From an uncultured Woeseiaceae bacterium (GTDB taxonomy: Bacteria; Pseudomonadota; Gammaproteobacteria; Steroidobacterales; Woeseiaceae): DNA of 64,000 bases. The stretch's first letter is position 1, and each line of letters starts with the position of its first letter. The stretch spans positions 1-64,000 of the forward strand of contig CALZJH010000010.1 in NCBI GenBank assembly GCA_945787845.1, read 5' to 3'. Made by a program: the position numbers and the translations under genes. Below are positions 55,876 to 64,000 of the stretch, one piece after another. The notes beneath the pieces are model-generated. The model made no database searches. It was not told the DNA's origin and saw only the letters and a program-made list of their open reading frames with translations.

Positions 55876-56914
55876 TGAGGCGTTCGTCGTTATAGTCCGA
55901 AGACACGCGGCACTCACCGATAGCGTCCAACAGTACGAAGCGCAGCTGCTTGCCCTGCACTTTCTTGTCCATTCCCATCGCAGCAAGCCAGTCGCGCGCT
56001 GCGATTGCCGGTGGCCCGGTCGGCAGGCCCGCGGCGGCAACGACGTCTGTCAGCCGCTCAAGCTCGCCGGCGGCGAGGCCGCTCAGACGGGCGGCCATGA
56101 CCATGCCCGCCGCGACGGCTTCCCCGTGAAGCCATTCGCCGTATCCCTGGCAGTGCTCGATGGCATGTCCGAACGTATGGCCGAAATTCAGAATGGCGCG
56201 ACGCCCTGCCTCCCGCTCGTCTTCGGCAACGACGTCGGCCTTGATCTCGCAGCAACGCCGAATGGCATGTGCGAGCGCGTCAGGGTCACGCGCCAGTAGC
56301 CGGGGCATATTGGCTTCAAGCCACTCGAAGAATTCGACATCGCAAATCACGCCGTGCTTGATCACTTCGGCCAGACCGGCCGCAAGTTCACGTTCGGGCA
56401 GCGTACCCAGCGTGTCCGTGTCGATAAGCACGACCTGCGGCTGGTGAAAGGCGCCGATAAGGTTCTTGCCCCGCGGATGATTGACGCCGGTCTTGCCGCC
56501 GACCGACGAATCGACCTGGGCCAGCAAGGTTGTCGGCACCTGGATAAAATCGACGCCACGCATGTAACAGGCGGCAGCGAACCCGGCTATATCGCCAATG
56601 ACGCCGCCACCCAGGGCAACCACGGCAACGTCGCGATTGGCGCACGCTTCGACAAGCCGGTCGAGAATGGCCTGCATCGTGGCGAGTGTCTTGAACGACT
56701 CACCGTCGGGGAGGTTAATACCCGTCACGCTGCACTCGCCCAGGTTTGGCAGCAGCTTGTCATAGTAGAGTGGCGCCACGGTCTCGTTGCTGACAACCAG
56801 GCAATCGGTACCACGCATAAACTCGCTGAGGTCGAAGTTGCCGCTCAGCAGCCCTCGACCTATAACGATCGGGTAGCTGCGATCGCCCAGTTCAACCGTG
56901 AGGATGGTACTCAT
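55856..56914 (-). CDS. aroB: 3-dehydroquinate synthase
   Basis: 352 residues. NAD-binding VVALGGGVIGDIAGFAAACY (about 96-115), QVPTTLLAQVDSSVGGKTGV and the zinc ligands in the RAILNFGHTFGHAIEHCQGY region are present. Second step of the shikimate pathway, which supplies chorismate to the trp operon. 9 bases after aroK, overlapping dgt at its 3' end. Confidence 0.97.
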   Translation of the reverse strand: MSTILTVELGDRSYPIVIGRGLLSGNFDLSEFMRGTDCLVVSNETVAPLYYDKLLPNLGECSVTGINLPDGESFKTLATMQAILDRLVEACANRDVAVVALGGGVIGDIAGFAAACYMRGVDFIQVPTTLLAQVDSSVGGKTGVNHPRGKNLIGAFHQPQVVLIDTDTLGTLPERELAAGLAEVIKHGVICDVEFFEWLEANMPRLLARDPDALAHAIRRCCEIKADVVAEDEREAGRRAILNFGHTFGHAIEHCQGYGEWLHGEAVAAGMVMAARLSGLAAGELERLTDVVAAAGLPTGPPAIAARDWLAAMGMDKKVQGKQLRFVLLDAIGECRVSSDYNDERLNEILRG

Positions 56915-56923
56915 GCGGCTAGA

Positions 56924-57436
56924 CTAGCTGATCTGCTCGATGATCTCACTCGCGACCGAATGCACCTTGCGACCGTCAGTCTCCACAACGAGGTCGGCGA
57001 TCTCCCGGTACAGCGGATCGCGCTGCGCCAGCAGCTCTTCGAGAATTGCGCGGCGATTGCCGCTTTCGAGCAGCGGGCGCTCTCGGCCCTTTTTGGTTCG
57101 GGAGACCTGCTGATCAACCGTTGTGTAGAGGTATACGACCAGGCCGCGTCCGCCAAGATGGCTGCGATTGTCGGCGTCGACTACAGCACCGCCGCCCGTT
57201 GCAAGCACGACATTATCCATCTTTGTCAGGTCGTCTATCGCGGCAGCCTCGCGTTTGCGAAAACCCTCTTCGCCTTCCTTTTCAAAAATGAACGCAATAT
57301 CGACGCCCGTTCGCGACTCAACCTCGTCATCGCTATCGACGAAAGTCAGGTGCAACGTCCGTGCAAGCTGCCGCCCGACGGCCGACTTGCCGGCGCCCAT
57401 CGGGCCGATGAGGAAGATGTTCTTTGGTTGCTTCAT
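56924..57436 (-). CDS. aroK: Shikimate kinase
   Basis: 170 residues. P-loop GPMGAGKSAVGRQLA (about 11-25), the shikimate-binding DSDDEVE and RKREA residues and the GGGAVVD loop are present. Phosphorylates shikimate. Directly upstream of aroB in the same direction and downstream of the pil operon, whose terminator separates them. Confidence 0.96.
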   Translation of the reverse strand: MKQPKNIFLIGPMGAGKSAVGRQLARTLHLTFVDSDDEVESRTGVDIAFIFEKEGEEGFRKREAAAIDDLTKMDNVVLATGGGAVVDADNRSHLGGRGLVVYLYTTVDQQVSRTKKGRERPLLESGNRRAILEELLAQRDPLYREIADLVVETDGRKVHSVASEIIEQIS

Positions 57437-57463
57437 ATCCGGATTCTGGGGGCCCCCAAGCAG

Positions 57464-57489
57464 AAAGCCAACCCGAAGGTTGGCTTTCC
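57464..57489 (-). terminator. Rho-independent terminator after pilQ
   Basis: Stem GAAAGCCAAC/GTTGGCTTTC with a six-base loop, 25 bases after the pilQ stop on the reverse strand. The trailing T-run is short (TTTCT), so read-through into aroK is possible. Confidence 0.7.
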
Positions 57490-57513
57490 GTGAATCTTTC
57501 TAGGAGCACAAGC

Positions 57514-59688
57514 TTAGTAGATGCTCGTGCCTTCCTCAAGAATTCGTGGTGTTACAAAGATCAGCAACTCGGCCTTGTTATCCACCCGCTGCTTGCTGCG
57601 GAAGGCAGCGCCCAACACCGGGATGTCGCCAAGGAACGGTACCTTGTTGATCGTCTCGCGACGCTCCGTCTCGTAGATACCGCCGAGTACAACCGTCTGG
57701 CCGTCAGCGACGAGGACCTGCGTCTCAACGGAGCGCGTATCGATACTCGGTACCGTGCCGCCCAGGCCGCCAGTCGAGATGATGTCACCAACACTATCTT
57801 TGTGAACTTTGAGGTCCATGATGATGTTGTTGTCCGGGGTGATCTGCGGCGTAACCGTCAGCTCAAGCACAGCTTCCTTGAACTGGATGGTCGTTGCGCC
57901 TGACGACGCCGACTGCTGGTACGGAATCTCAACACCCTGTTTGATCGTGGCTTCTTTCTGGTTAGCCGTAATCACGCGCGGCGTCGATACGATTTCGCCA
58001 CGACCCTCAGCTTCGAGTGCGGTCAGCTCCAGGTCGACCAGGTAGTCGGTACCAAGAACCGCCAGCGAGAAGCGACCGGCTGCATCAGAGATCGGTACGT
58101 TAACGTTGTAACGATCGTTCAGCCCCGGGAACTCAATAGACGGCGTGATCGGAGCCGGCCCCTGGAGGCTGTCGAGGAACGAGCCAATCATGTTGTCAGT
58201 GCCCGCACCGGTACCGGAAACCGTCGTCAGCGTGTCGCTGTTCAGGTCAAAGGCGGTGACGCCGAGGCGCACGCCAAGATCGCGGCTGAAGTCATCATTG
58301 ACAACAACAATGCGCGACTCAATGAGTACCTGTTTGATCGGAATATCCAGCGTGCGCACCATGCGGCGGATGTCCTGCAGACGCTCGGCCGTGTCCTGTA
58401 CGAGCAACGTGTTGGTGCGATCGTCGACAGAAATGCTGCCACGCTCGGAAAGCATGGAGCCGCTATCTGTGCCAATGATCAGGTCCGCCAAATCTCCGGC
58501 TTTCGCGTAATTGACCTGCAGAAACTCGGAGTAAACCGGCTCCAGCTCCTGGATGGCCAATTGTGCTTCGAGGTCGGCGGTTTCACGTGCGGCAATTTCT
58601 TCAGCCGGCGCGACCATGATGACATTGCCGTTCTGGCGCATGTCGAGACCCTTCGTCGTCATGACGATATCCAGCGCCTGGTCCCAGGGTACGTTGCGCA
58701 AACGCAGCGTTACGTTGCCCTGTACCGTGTCGGATACAACGATGTTCTTACCGGACGTTTCCGCGAGCAGCTGCAGCACAGAGCGCGTTTCGATGTCCTG
58801 GAAATTCAGCGACAGGCGTTGGCCTTCATATTCTTTTGTTTCCGAGAAGAGGCTGGCTTCGGCCTGCGACTCTTCCGGGGCCGGGTTGATCTCGATCGTG
58901 AACTCGTTGTCAGACTGGTAAGCAAGCTGCTCATACTTGCCTTCAGCCGAAATAACGATGCGCGTATCGAGATTCGTGCGCAGCGCGTCGACCGTAGAAA
59001 CCGGCGTGGCGAAGTCGTTGACGTCGAGACGACGCATCAACTCGGCCGGCAGGCTCGTATCCTTGAATACGGCGACAACGCGGCCGCCTTCCTGGCGAAT
59101 ATCGACCGGTGTGGACGGATCCGTCAGATTGACGACGACACGACCACCACCTTCACGGGTGCGGCGGAAGTCGACGGCGGAAATGGCCCGGGCTCCCGGG
59201 GCTGCATAAGAACGGCTTTCAGATGCCGGCGCACTGTCGAACTGGGTAGACCCTGCGCTGTATTCATCCGTGTCACCGAGGGTGACGATTACCGTGTTTC
59301 CGCTACGACGGGTTTCGTACCCGACCATTGTGCCAAGGTTCAGTACGACACGCGTACGGCCGTTAGCCTCGGCCGTCAAGACCGTGTCGAGCGGCCCCAG
59401 GTTTACGTCGCGGCGACGCGATGTCATACCCAGTGTCGTGTTCGGCAGGTCAAGCGCGATCCGTGCAGGATTCTCGATCGTGAAATCCAACGGCTCCGGA
59501 GCCGTGTCACTCATGATCAGTTTCAGCTCGACGCGCTCGCCGGGCAGACTCTGCACCTGAATGTCTTGCAGACTGTTACCTTCCTGAGCGCTTGCGAAAG
59601 CACCCCAGAAGAGCAGCAGCGCTGCCTGTGCCAATGCGGCGAACGTCGCGAAGCGATGTGTCACCGTCGGTTTAGTTTTGAGCATCAT
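57514..59688 (-). CDS. pilQ: Type IV pilus secretin
   Basis: 724 residues from the ATG at 59688, which has GGGAG eight bases upstream; earlier starts up to 59709 have no ribosome site. A signal peptide (about 8-34, ending ASA) is followed by AMIN domains (about 40-260), a secretin/TonB short N-terminal domain (VPWDQALDIVMTTKGLDMRQ), and the C-terminal secretin (about 440-715) with VSTPRVITANQKEATIKQG and VLGGIYETE. Outer-membrane pore of the type IV pilus. Last gene of pilMNOPQ. Confidence 0.96.
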   Translation of the reverse strand: MMLKTKPTVTHRFATFAALAQAALLLFWGAFASAQEGNSLQDIQVQSLPGERVELKLIMSDTAPEPLDFTIENPARIALDLPNTTLGMTSRRRDVNLGPLDTVLTAEANGRTRVVLNLGTMVGYETRRSGNTVIVTLGDTDEYSAGSTQFDSAPASESRSYAAPGARAISAVDFRRTREGGGRVVVNLTDPSTPVDIRQEGGRVVAVFKDTSLPAELMRRLDVNDFATPVSTVDALRTNLDTRIVISAEGKYEQLAYQSDNEFTIEINPAPEESQAEASLFSETKEYEGQRLSLNFQDIETRSVLQLLAETSGKNIVVSDTVQGNVTLRLRNVPWDQALDIVMTTKGLDMRQNGNVIMVAPAEEIAARETADLEAQLAIQELEPVYSEFLQVNYAKAGDLADLIIGTDSGSMLSERGSISVDDRTNTLLVQDTAERLQDIRRMVRTLDIPIKQVLIESRIVVVNDDFSRDLGVRLGVTAFDLNSDTLTTVSGTGAGTDNMIGSFLDSLQGPAPITPSIEFPGLNDRYNVNVPISDAAGRFSLAVLGTDYLVDLELTALEAEGRGEIVSTPRVITANQKEATIKQGVEIPYQQSASSGATTIQFKEAVLELTVTPQITPDNNIIMDLKVHKDSVGDIISTGGLGGTVPSIDTRSVETQVLVADGQTVVLGGIYETERRETINKVPFLGDIPVLGAAFRSKQRVDNKAELLIFVTPRILEEGTSIY

Positions 59689-59716
59689 TCCCATTACTCC
59701 CAGTTCCATTCAGGCG

Positions 59717-60256
59717 TTAGTCTGAAAGACCAACCGCGGCGTCTCTTTCGATATAGCCGCCGATGCCATCAGAAATAATTTCCACCAGTGCAATTTCCGC
59801 GTCGGAAATTTCCGTGATTCGTCCGTCGTTCTGACCCATGTAGTTGCCTGGAACGACGCGGTGAATCAGACCGTCCGATGTCTGTATCAGACCGTACAGC
59901 GTTTCTCCGATGTTCAGCGTGCCAACCATGCCAAGCGTGTCCAGCGGAAAGCTCTCCAGGTATTCACGGCTGCGATCGGTATTCGGCCGAACGCCGCCTC
60001 CCGTTCCACCGCCTGCCTGCGGCGTATCCGGCACGAACGGCGAACGTACGCCCTCCACGTCGGCGACGTATGTGAATACTTCGTACGGCGTGATTTCAGG
60101 AAGCGGCTCAATGCGGCCACCCGGGCGCGCTTTGACTTCGTTGATGTACGCGTCGAGGTCGTCCATATTACTACCGCAGGCAGCGAGTCCGAGCGTCATT
60201 ACCGCAACCAGGCCGTACCTGATGACTGACTTTAATGCTGGGGAAGCGATATTCAT
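59717..60256 (-). CDS. pilP: Type IV pilus assembly lipoprotein PilP
   Basis: 179 residues. Lipoprotein signal with lipobox LAAC at about 24-27. The mature protein has VRSPFVPDTPQAGGGTGGG, a flexible linker, and the PilP beta domain LESFPLDTLGMVGTLNIGET and YMGQNDGRITEIS. Inner-membrane lipoprotein that links PilNO to PilQ. Its start abuts the pilO stop (shared base). Confidence 0.95.
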   Translation of the reverse strand: MNIASPALKSVIRYGLVAVMTLGLAACGSNMDDLDAYINEVKARPGGRIEPLPEITPYEVFTYVADVEGVRSPFVPDTPQAGGGTGGGVRPNTDRSREYLESFPLDTLGMVGTLNIGETLYGLIQTSDGLIHRVVPGNYMGQNDGRITEISDAEIALVEIISDGIGGYIERDAAVGLSD

Positions 60257-60855
60257 TACTCTGCCTCCTCGTCAATGTAGCGGTAGGTCTGAGCGGTCAC
60301 TTCCATACTCAGGTTGTCGAAGCCCTCGTCGTTTTCCGGCGTGATATTGATGTCATGCAGGGTCACGATTCGCGGCAGCGCGGCAATACCGCTGACAAAC
60401 TTGCTCACCTCATGGAAACCGCCTGTGAGCCTGATCTTGATCGGCTTCTCCGCGTAGAAGTCCTTGGGGATTTCGGGCTGCGGCACAAACAGCTTTTCCT
60501 GCAGGCCAGCCGCGAGGCCGGTCTGCGAGATATCAACAATCAGGCTCGGGATCTCTGTTTCACCCGGAAGCTGGCGCAGCATGGTACCGAAGGACTGCTC
60601 AATCTGTGTGAGCTGTGCCTTGTAAGCGTCGTAGTTAGCCGCCTTCTTCTGCTTGTTCTCGAAGGTCTGGCTCAGGTCGACTTCTTCCTGCTTTACGCGC
60701 TCCAGCTGCGGCGCCTTATCCTTGACAATAAAAAAGTAAACGCCGACCCCCGTTACCAGCACGAAGACGATCACGATGACGGCGATCCGAAATGGCAGCG
60801 GCCAGCGACCGACGTCATTCGCGTCCAGGCTCTGAAGTTCTTCAACGAGGTTCAT
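60256..60855 (-). CDS. pilO: Type IV pilus inner-membrane protein PilO
   Basis: 199 residues. One transmembrane helix (about 22-45), coiled coil (about 55-100), and a periplasmic ferredoxin-like domain with DFYAEKPIKIRLTGGFHEVS. Partner of PilN. Overlaps pilN by 4 bases and pilP by one base. Confidence 0.95.
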   Translation of the reverse strand: MNLVEELQSLDANDVGRWPLPFRIAVIVIVFVLVTGVGVYFFIVKDKAPQLERVKQEEVDLSQTFENKQKKAANYDAYKAQLTQIEQSFGTMLRQLPGETEIPSLIVDISQTGLAAGLQEKLFVPQPEIPKDFYAEKPIKIRLTGGFHEVSKFVSGIAALPRIVTLHDINITPENDEGFDNLSMEVTAQTYRYIDEEAE

Positions 60856-61418
60856 TCCATATCCTCCAGATCAGAATCCGAACGCAGCTGCTTCAGATAA
60901 ACCACAAACTCCGACTGGCGTGACGCACCCGCCTGGGTCGTTTCGACTCTTTCGACCTCGGGGTCACCCAGCCATTCCGAAGAGTCGATCTGGCGCATTA
61001 GTGCCGACACGCGCGTACTCGATTGCGCCACACCACGAATCTCGACCCGGCTGCCGGTCTGCTTCATGCCGGTCAGGTAGACACCCTCTGGCAGCTGGCG
61101 AGCGAGTTCGTCGAAGAGATGCACGATCTCCGGACGACTCTTCTGTAACTCTTCAATGATTTCCATGCGCGCGAGCAGCCGTTCCTTCTGCCGCTCGAGA
61201 CCATCGATCTCAGCGATGCTCTTCTCGAGCTCGACGATTTCGGCCGTCAGGCGATCATTGCGCGCCTTCTGACCCGCAATCATCTGCGAATAGGCAAGCA
61301 TCGTCAGCATGACAACAGCGATTGCCGCTATCACGGCGCCACCCATTGCTATACCGAAATCGCGCTGGCGTTTTTGCCGCTCTGCCTCACGCCAGGGGAG
61401 TAGATTAATACTTGGCAT
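60852..61418 (-). CDS. pilN: Type IV pilus assembly protein PilN
   Basis: 188 residues. The short cytoplasmic tail SINLLPWREAERQKRQRDFG that binds PilM, a transmembrane helix (about 24-46), a coiled coil and the domain RQLPEGVYLTGMKQTGSRVE are the family pattern. Shares one base with the pilM stop region. Confidence 0.96.
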   Translation of the reverse strand: MPSINLLPWREAERQKRQRDFGIAMGGAVIAAIAVVMLTMLAYSQMIAGQKARNDRLTAEIVELEKSIAEIDGLERQKERLLARMEIIEELQKSRPEIVHLFDELARQLPEGVYLTGMKQTGSRVEIRGVAQSSTRVSALMRQIDSSEWLGDPEVERVETTQAGASRQSEFVVYLKQLRSDSDLEDME

Positions 61419-62479
61419 TAGTCAAAACTCCTGAGTGCGAGACCGCAGGCCGTAAGAAGTGCCGTTGCATCTTTGTGCACACCTTGTGACTTGGCCTTGG
61501 ATGAAATCTTCATCTGGCCGAGCGGGTCGCCGACTTCCGTCGGAATGCCTACACGGCTCGAGATGACGTCCGAGATGCCCGGAATGTTGGCACAGCCGCC
61601 ACACACCAGGATCATGTCCGGTTGTTCGCGTCCACCACCCGAGGCGAGATAGAACTGCAGTGAGCGGCTCACCTGCTGGGTCATGTCGTCGATAAAAGGT
61701 TCCAGGACTTCGGGCTGATAGTTCGACGGCAGGCCACCTTGTTTCTTGGCGCGGCCGGCATCTTCCATCGAAAGTCCGTAAGTACGCATGATTTCCTCAG
61801 TGAGCTGCTGCCCACCGAAGTTGAAGTCACGCGTGTAGACAACTTTTAGATCGGCGAGAACACTGAAGGTCGTGCTAGACGCGCCAATGTCTACGACCGC
61901 GACCGACTGGCCTATGCCACCGTCGGGGATCTGGTGACTCAGGAGACGGCAGGCGTTTTCAAGCGCGAACGCCTCGACGTCGACGATCTGGGTCGCGAGG
62001 CCGGCGGCGTTAACAGCAGCCTGGCGCTGCTCGACGTTTTCGGTTCGTGTCGCAACCAGCAACACGTCCATCAGTTCGGGGTCCTTGTCATTCGGGCCAA
62101 TCACTTCGTAATCGAAGCTGACCTCTTCCATCGGGAAGGGAATGTACTGGTCGGCCTGGATCTCGACCTGACCCTCAAGGTCTCTATCGGAAAGACTCGA
62201 AGGCATCTGGATGACTTTGGTAATGGCCGCGTCACCACTGATGGCGACGGCCACATCGGCTGCCTTCGCACCCGCGCGTTTTACGGCGCGACGAATTGCT
62301 TCGCCGACCGCTTTCGCGTCGACGATGGCTTTTTCGCTCACCGAACTCGGGGGGGTAGGCTCTGCTGAGTAGGACTCGACCCGATAGCGTTTCCCGCTTT
62401 GGGAAAGCTCTATCAGCTTGACCGACGACGTCGTTATATCGAGGCCTAGCAGCGGCTGTGATTTGTTGCCAAATAGCAC
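61418..62479 (-). CDS. pilM: Type IV pilus assembly protein PilM
   Basis: 353 residues from a GTG with AAGGA seven bases upstream. Actin-like ATPase: PLLGLDITTSSVKLIELS (about 9-26), VAVVDIGASSTTFSVL (about 193-208), GGQQLTEEIMRTYG and ILVCGGCANIPGI. Cytoplasmic ring component that binds the PilN tail. First gene of pilMNOPQ, with the promoter in the 357-base gap upstream. Confidence 0.96.
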   Translation of the reverse strand: MLFGNKSQPLLGLDITTSSVKLIELSQSGKRYRVESYSAEPTPPSSVSEKAIVDAKAVGEAIRRAVKRAGAKAADVAVAISGDAAITKVIQMPSSLSDRDLEGQVEIQADQYIPFPMEEVSFDYEVIGPNDKDPELMDVLLVATRTENVEQRQAAVNAAGLATQIVDVEAFALENACRLLSHQIPDGGIGQSVAVVDIGASSTTFSVLADLKVVYTRDFNFGGQQLTEEIMRTYGLSMEDAGRAKKQGGLPSNYQPEVLEPFIDDMTQQVSRSLQFYLASGGGREQPDMILVCGGCANIPGISDVISSRVGIPTEVGDPLGQMKISSKAKSQGVHKDATALLTACGLALRSFD

Positions 62480-62836
62480 GTGTTTTTCCTTCTAAGTCGG
62501 TAAGTTGCGAGCCAAAACTAAGTCGGGCCTGAGCAAAGCGATTTAACTATATATCAATAAAATGTTAAATAAAACGTGACTGTGTTCACGATCCGACAAT
62601 CCCCATACTAGGGCTCCTTTGACACAGATTCCGTGAACCAGTCGTCGGGCCGAACTGAGACTCGTTATTGCAGCGTTCAGGCAGGTATGACTATCATCGC
62701 CGCCTGATACCGCGTCCAAGAGCAACTGCCCCAAAAAAGCCACATTCTCGTCACCGGTTGAACACCACGTTAATCTTTAATGAGGGCCTGTAAGGCCTGC
62801 AAAATTAGGGGCATTCAGCCGAAAACGCCTGTAACT
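62480..62836. other. Divergent promoter region between pilM and mrcA
   Basis: 357 bases without a convincing gene (a 66-codon reverse frame at 62543-62743 has no family features). It is AT-rich near 62545-62570, where TATATA-type sequences suit a pilM promoter, and should also carry the mrcA promoter. An imperfect palindrome AGGGCCTGTAAGGCCTG lies near 62785. Confidence 0.6.
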
Positions 62837-64000
62837 ATGCATAAATCAACGGAAAAAAAATTGGGCCTGCGTCACATAAGGCGACATAAGCTGCTCCGGC
62901 TGCTGATAATCGTGCTCGGTCTGGGCGCAATTGGCGGTATTGGCGCCACCGCGGGCGTTATTGGCGCCTACTATTTTGTGCAGCCGAGCCTGCCCGACGC
63001 CGAGACTATTCGCGATATTCCGCTGCAGGTTCCGCTGCGAATATTCAGCCGCGACGGTTACCTCATAAGCGAGGTCGGTGAACGACGGCGCATTCCAATT
63101 ACTTACGAAGAGGTCCCGGAACACGTGGTCCAGGCCTTCATTGCCGCAGAAGATCAGCGCTTCTTCGTTCATCCGGGTGTGGATTACCGCGGCATACTGC
63201 GGGCCTTTACGCAGCTCGCGACCACGGGCGGCGTGGAGAGTGGCGGCAGTACGCTGACCCAGCAGCTTGCGCGCAGCTACTTCCTGTCGCTGGAGCAAAG
63301 CTTTGTTCGCAAGTTCAAGGAAGCATCTCTCGCGGTCACTATTGAGCGCGAATACAGCAAGGAAGAAATCATGGCGTTCTTCCTTAACAAGATGTTCTTC
63401 GGACAGCGGGCCTACGGCGTTGCTGCGGCATCGCAGGTGTTTTTCAACAAGAACCTTGCCGACATCAACATAGCGGAGGCCGCGACCCTGGCCGGCGTCC
63501 TCCCCGCGCCGTCACGCTACAACCCCGTCACCAGTGCCGAGAACGCACAGAACCGTCGCGGCTACGTGCTTGGCCGCATGCTCGCGCTGGGGTACATCGA
63601 TGAAGCCGAGTATGAAGTGGCCATGGCGTTTCCCATCGAGTCGCGGATGCATGGCGCCGCCATAGAGCTCAACGCACCCTACGTCGCCGAAATGGTGCGG
63701 GCCGAAATGCAGAAGCGCTATGGCGACTCCTACTCGATCGACGGCTACATAGTCGTTACTTCTCTCGACTCGAGGATGCAGAAGGCCGCGAACTACGCAC
63801 TGCGTAACGGCCTTCTCGAGTTTACGCGCCGCCGCGGCTACCGCGGACCGATACAGAATCTGGAACTGACGGAAGCACTTCTGGCGACGCCCTATGTCGA
63901 GTGGCCCGCGGAAATCCGCGAGCGGCTGAAACAGTATGCGCCGGGCGGGCTGTCGGTAGCGCTTGTCACAGCCGTTCATGACGACAACACCGCGTCGATA
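62837..64000 (+). CDS. mrcA: Penicillin-binding protein 1A, N-terminal part (runs off right edge)
   Basis: 388 codons visible. A short basic cytoplasmic tail and one transmembrane helix (about 22-48) precede the glycosyltransferase domain: AAEDQRFFVHPGVDYRG (about 97-113) with the catalytic Glu, GGSTLTQQLARSYFL, KEEIMAFFLNKMFFGQRAYG and LAGVLPAPSRYNP. Then SLDSRMQKAANYALRNGL begins the region linking to the transpeptidase, which lies outside. Bifunctional peptidoglycan synthase in the inner membrane. Divergent from pilM, a common gammaproteobacterial arrangement. Confidence 0.95.
   Translation, partial: MHKSTEKKLGLRHIRRHKLLRLLIIVLGLGAIGGIGATAGVIGAYYFVQPSLPDAETIRDIPLQVPLRIFSRDGYLISEVGERRRIPITYEEVPEHVVQAFIAAEDQRFFVHPGVDYRGILRAFTQLATTGGVESGGSTLTQQLARSYFLSLEQSFVRKFKEASLAVTIEREYSKEEIMAFFLNKMFFGQRAYGVAAASQVFFNKNLADINIAEAATLAGVLPAPSRYNPVTSAENAQNRRGYVLGRMLALGYIDEAEYEVAMAFPIESRMHGAAIELNAPYVAEMVRAEMQKRYGDSYSIDGYIVVTSLDSRMQKAANYALRNGLLEFTRRRGYRGPIQNLELTEALLATPYVEWPAEIRERLKQYAPGGLSVALVTAVHDDNTASI

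Noticed and set aside
56354..57493. 379-codon forward frame
   Set aside because: Antisense to aroB and aroK; a shadow of their codon bias.
58561..59778. 405-codon forward frame
   Set aside because: Antisense to pilQ and without any recognisable motif.
62543..62743. 66-codon reverse frame between pilM and mrcA
   Set aside because: No ribosome site, no similarity, and it occupies the expected divergent promoter region.

Overview
The window is a 64 kb piece of a GC-rich gammaproteobacterial chromosome. This rests on gene content: a pilMNOPQ type IV pilus cluster followed by aroK-aroB and divergent from a class A PBP; the ybbA/ybbP-like ABC genes next to tesA; yggX-mutY; PEP carboxylase; yajQ; and an unfused seven-gene trp operon. 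The layout looks closer to Chromatiales or Woeseia-like marine gammaproteobacteria than to enterics, but I cannot place it to genus from sequence alone.

Layout. 0-3.5 kb: a CHASE2 sensor gene running off the left edge, then a probable 2.4 kb micro-island in the 3' end of tRNA-Phe that carries only a membrane methyltransferase-like gene and a divergent membrane-bound LytTR regulator. 3.5-10.8 kb: an EamA exporter, a YCII protein divergent from a PucR-type regulator with a perfect palindrome between them, a ferredoxin/double-CDGSH protein, thioredoxin 2, and alanine dehydrogenase with a divergent Lrp regulator. 10.8-21.6 kb: ergothioneine genes egtB-egtD, then a reverse-strand run yggX-mutY-asmA, an ECF sigma / membrane anti-sigma candidate / DUF4097 module, and a REC-like/PAS/GGDEF/EAL protein whose EAL site is degenerate.

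21.6-28.2 kb: the trpE-G-D-C-F-B-A operon, in which every neighbouring pair overlaps. It is preceded by a 20-codon leader peptide with three consecutive Trp codons and a classical attenuator; a good promoter would make the leader peptide leaderless. 28.2-39.7 kb: an SLC13-type transporter, YajQ, PEP carboxylase, DUF819 permease, nitroreductase, a secreted protein of 11-residue repeats, a YcgN-type protein, a 2-hydroxyacid dehydrogenase, and an ArsR/SRPBCC pair with an operator.

39.7-45.8 kb is the most accessory-looking stretch. Six reverse-strand genes (a TolB-like/TPR membrane protein, a GNAT enzyme, DUF3788 and three unknowns) are separated by copies of a dispersed intergenic repeat. The left edge holds remnants of a ridA-like gene and of the 3' end of a NUDIX gene matching the intact NUDIX gene on the right edge. 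45.8-64 kb returns to core genes: NUDIX, YbbP/YbbA-type ABC exporter, tesA, fadD, a CPA2 antiporter, hemE, pyrF, dgt, aroB, aroK, pilQPONM and the start of mrcA.

Working together: trp, aroK/aroB and pilMNOPQ are functional operons; egtB-egtD make ergothioneine and sit tail-to-tail with the iron/oxidation-damage gene yggX and with mutY, suggesting an oxidative-stress neighbourhood. No CRISPR array, rRNA, intact transposase or intact integrase was seen.
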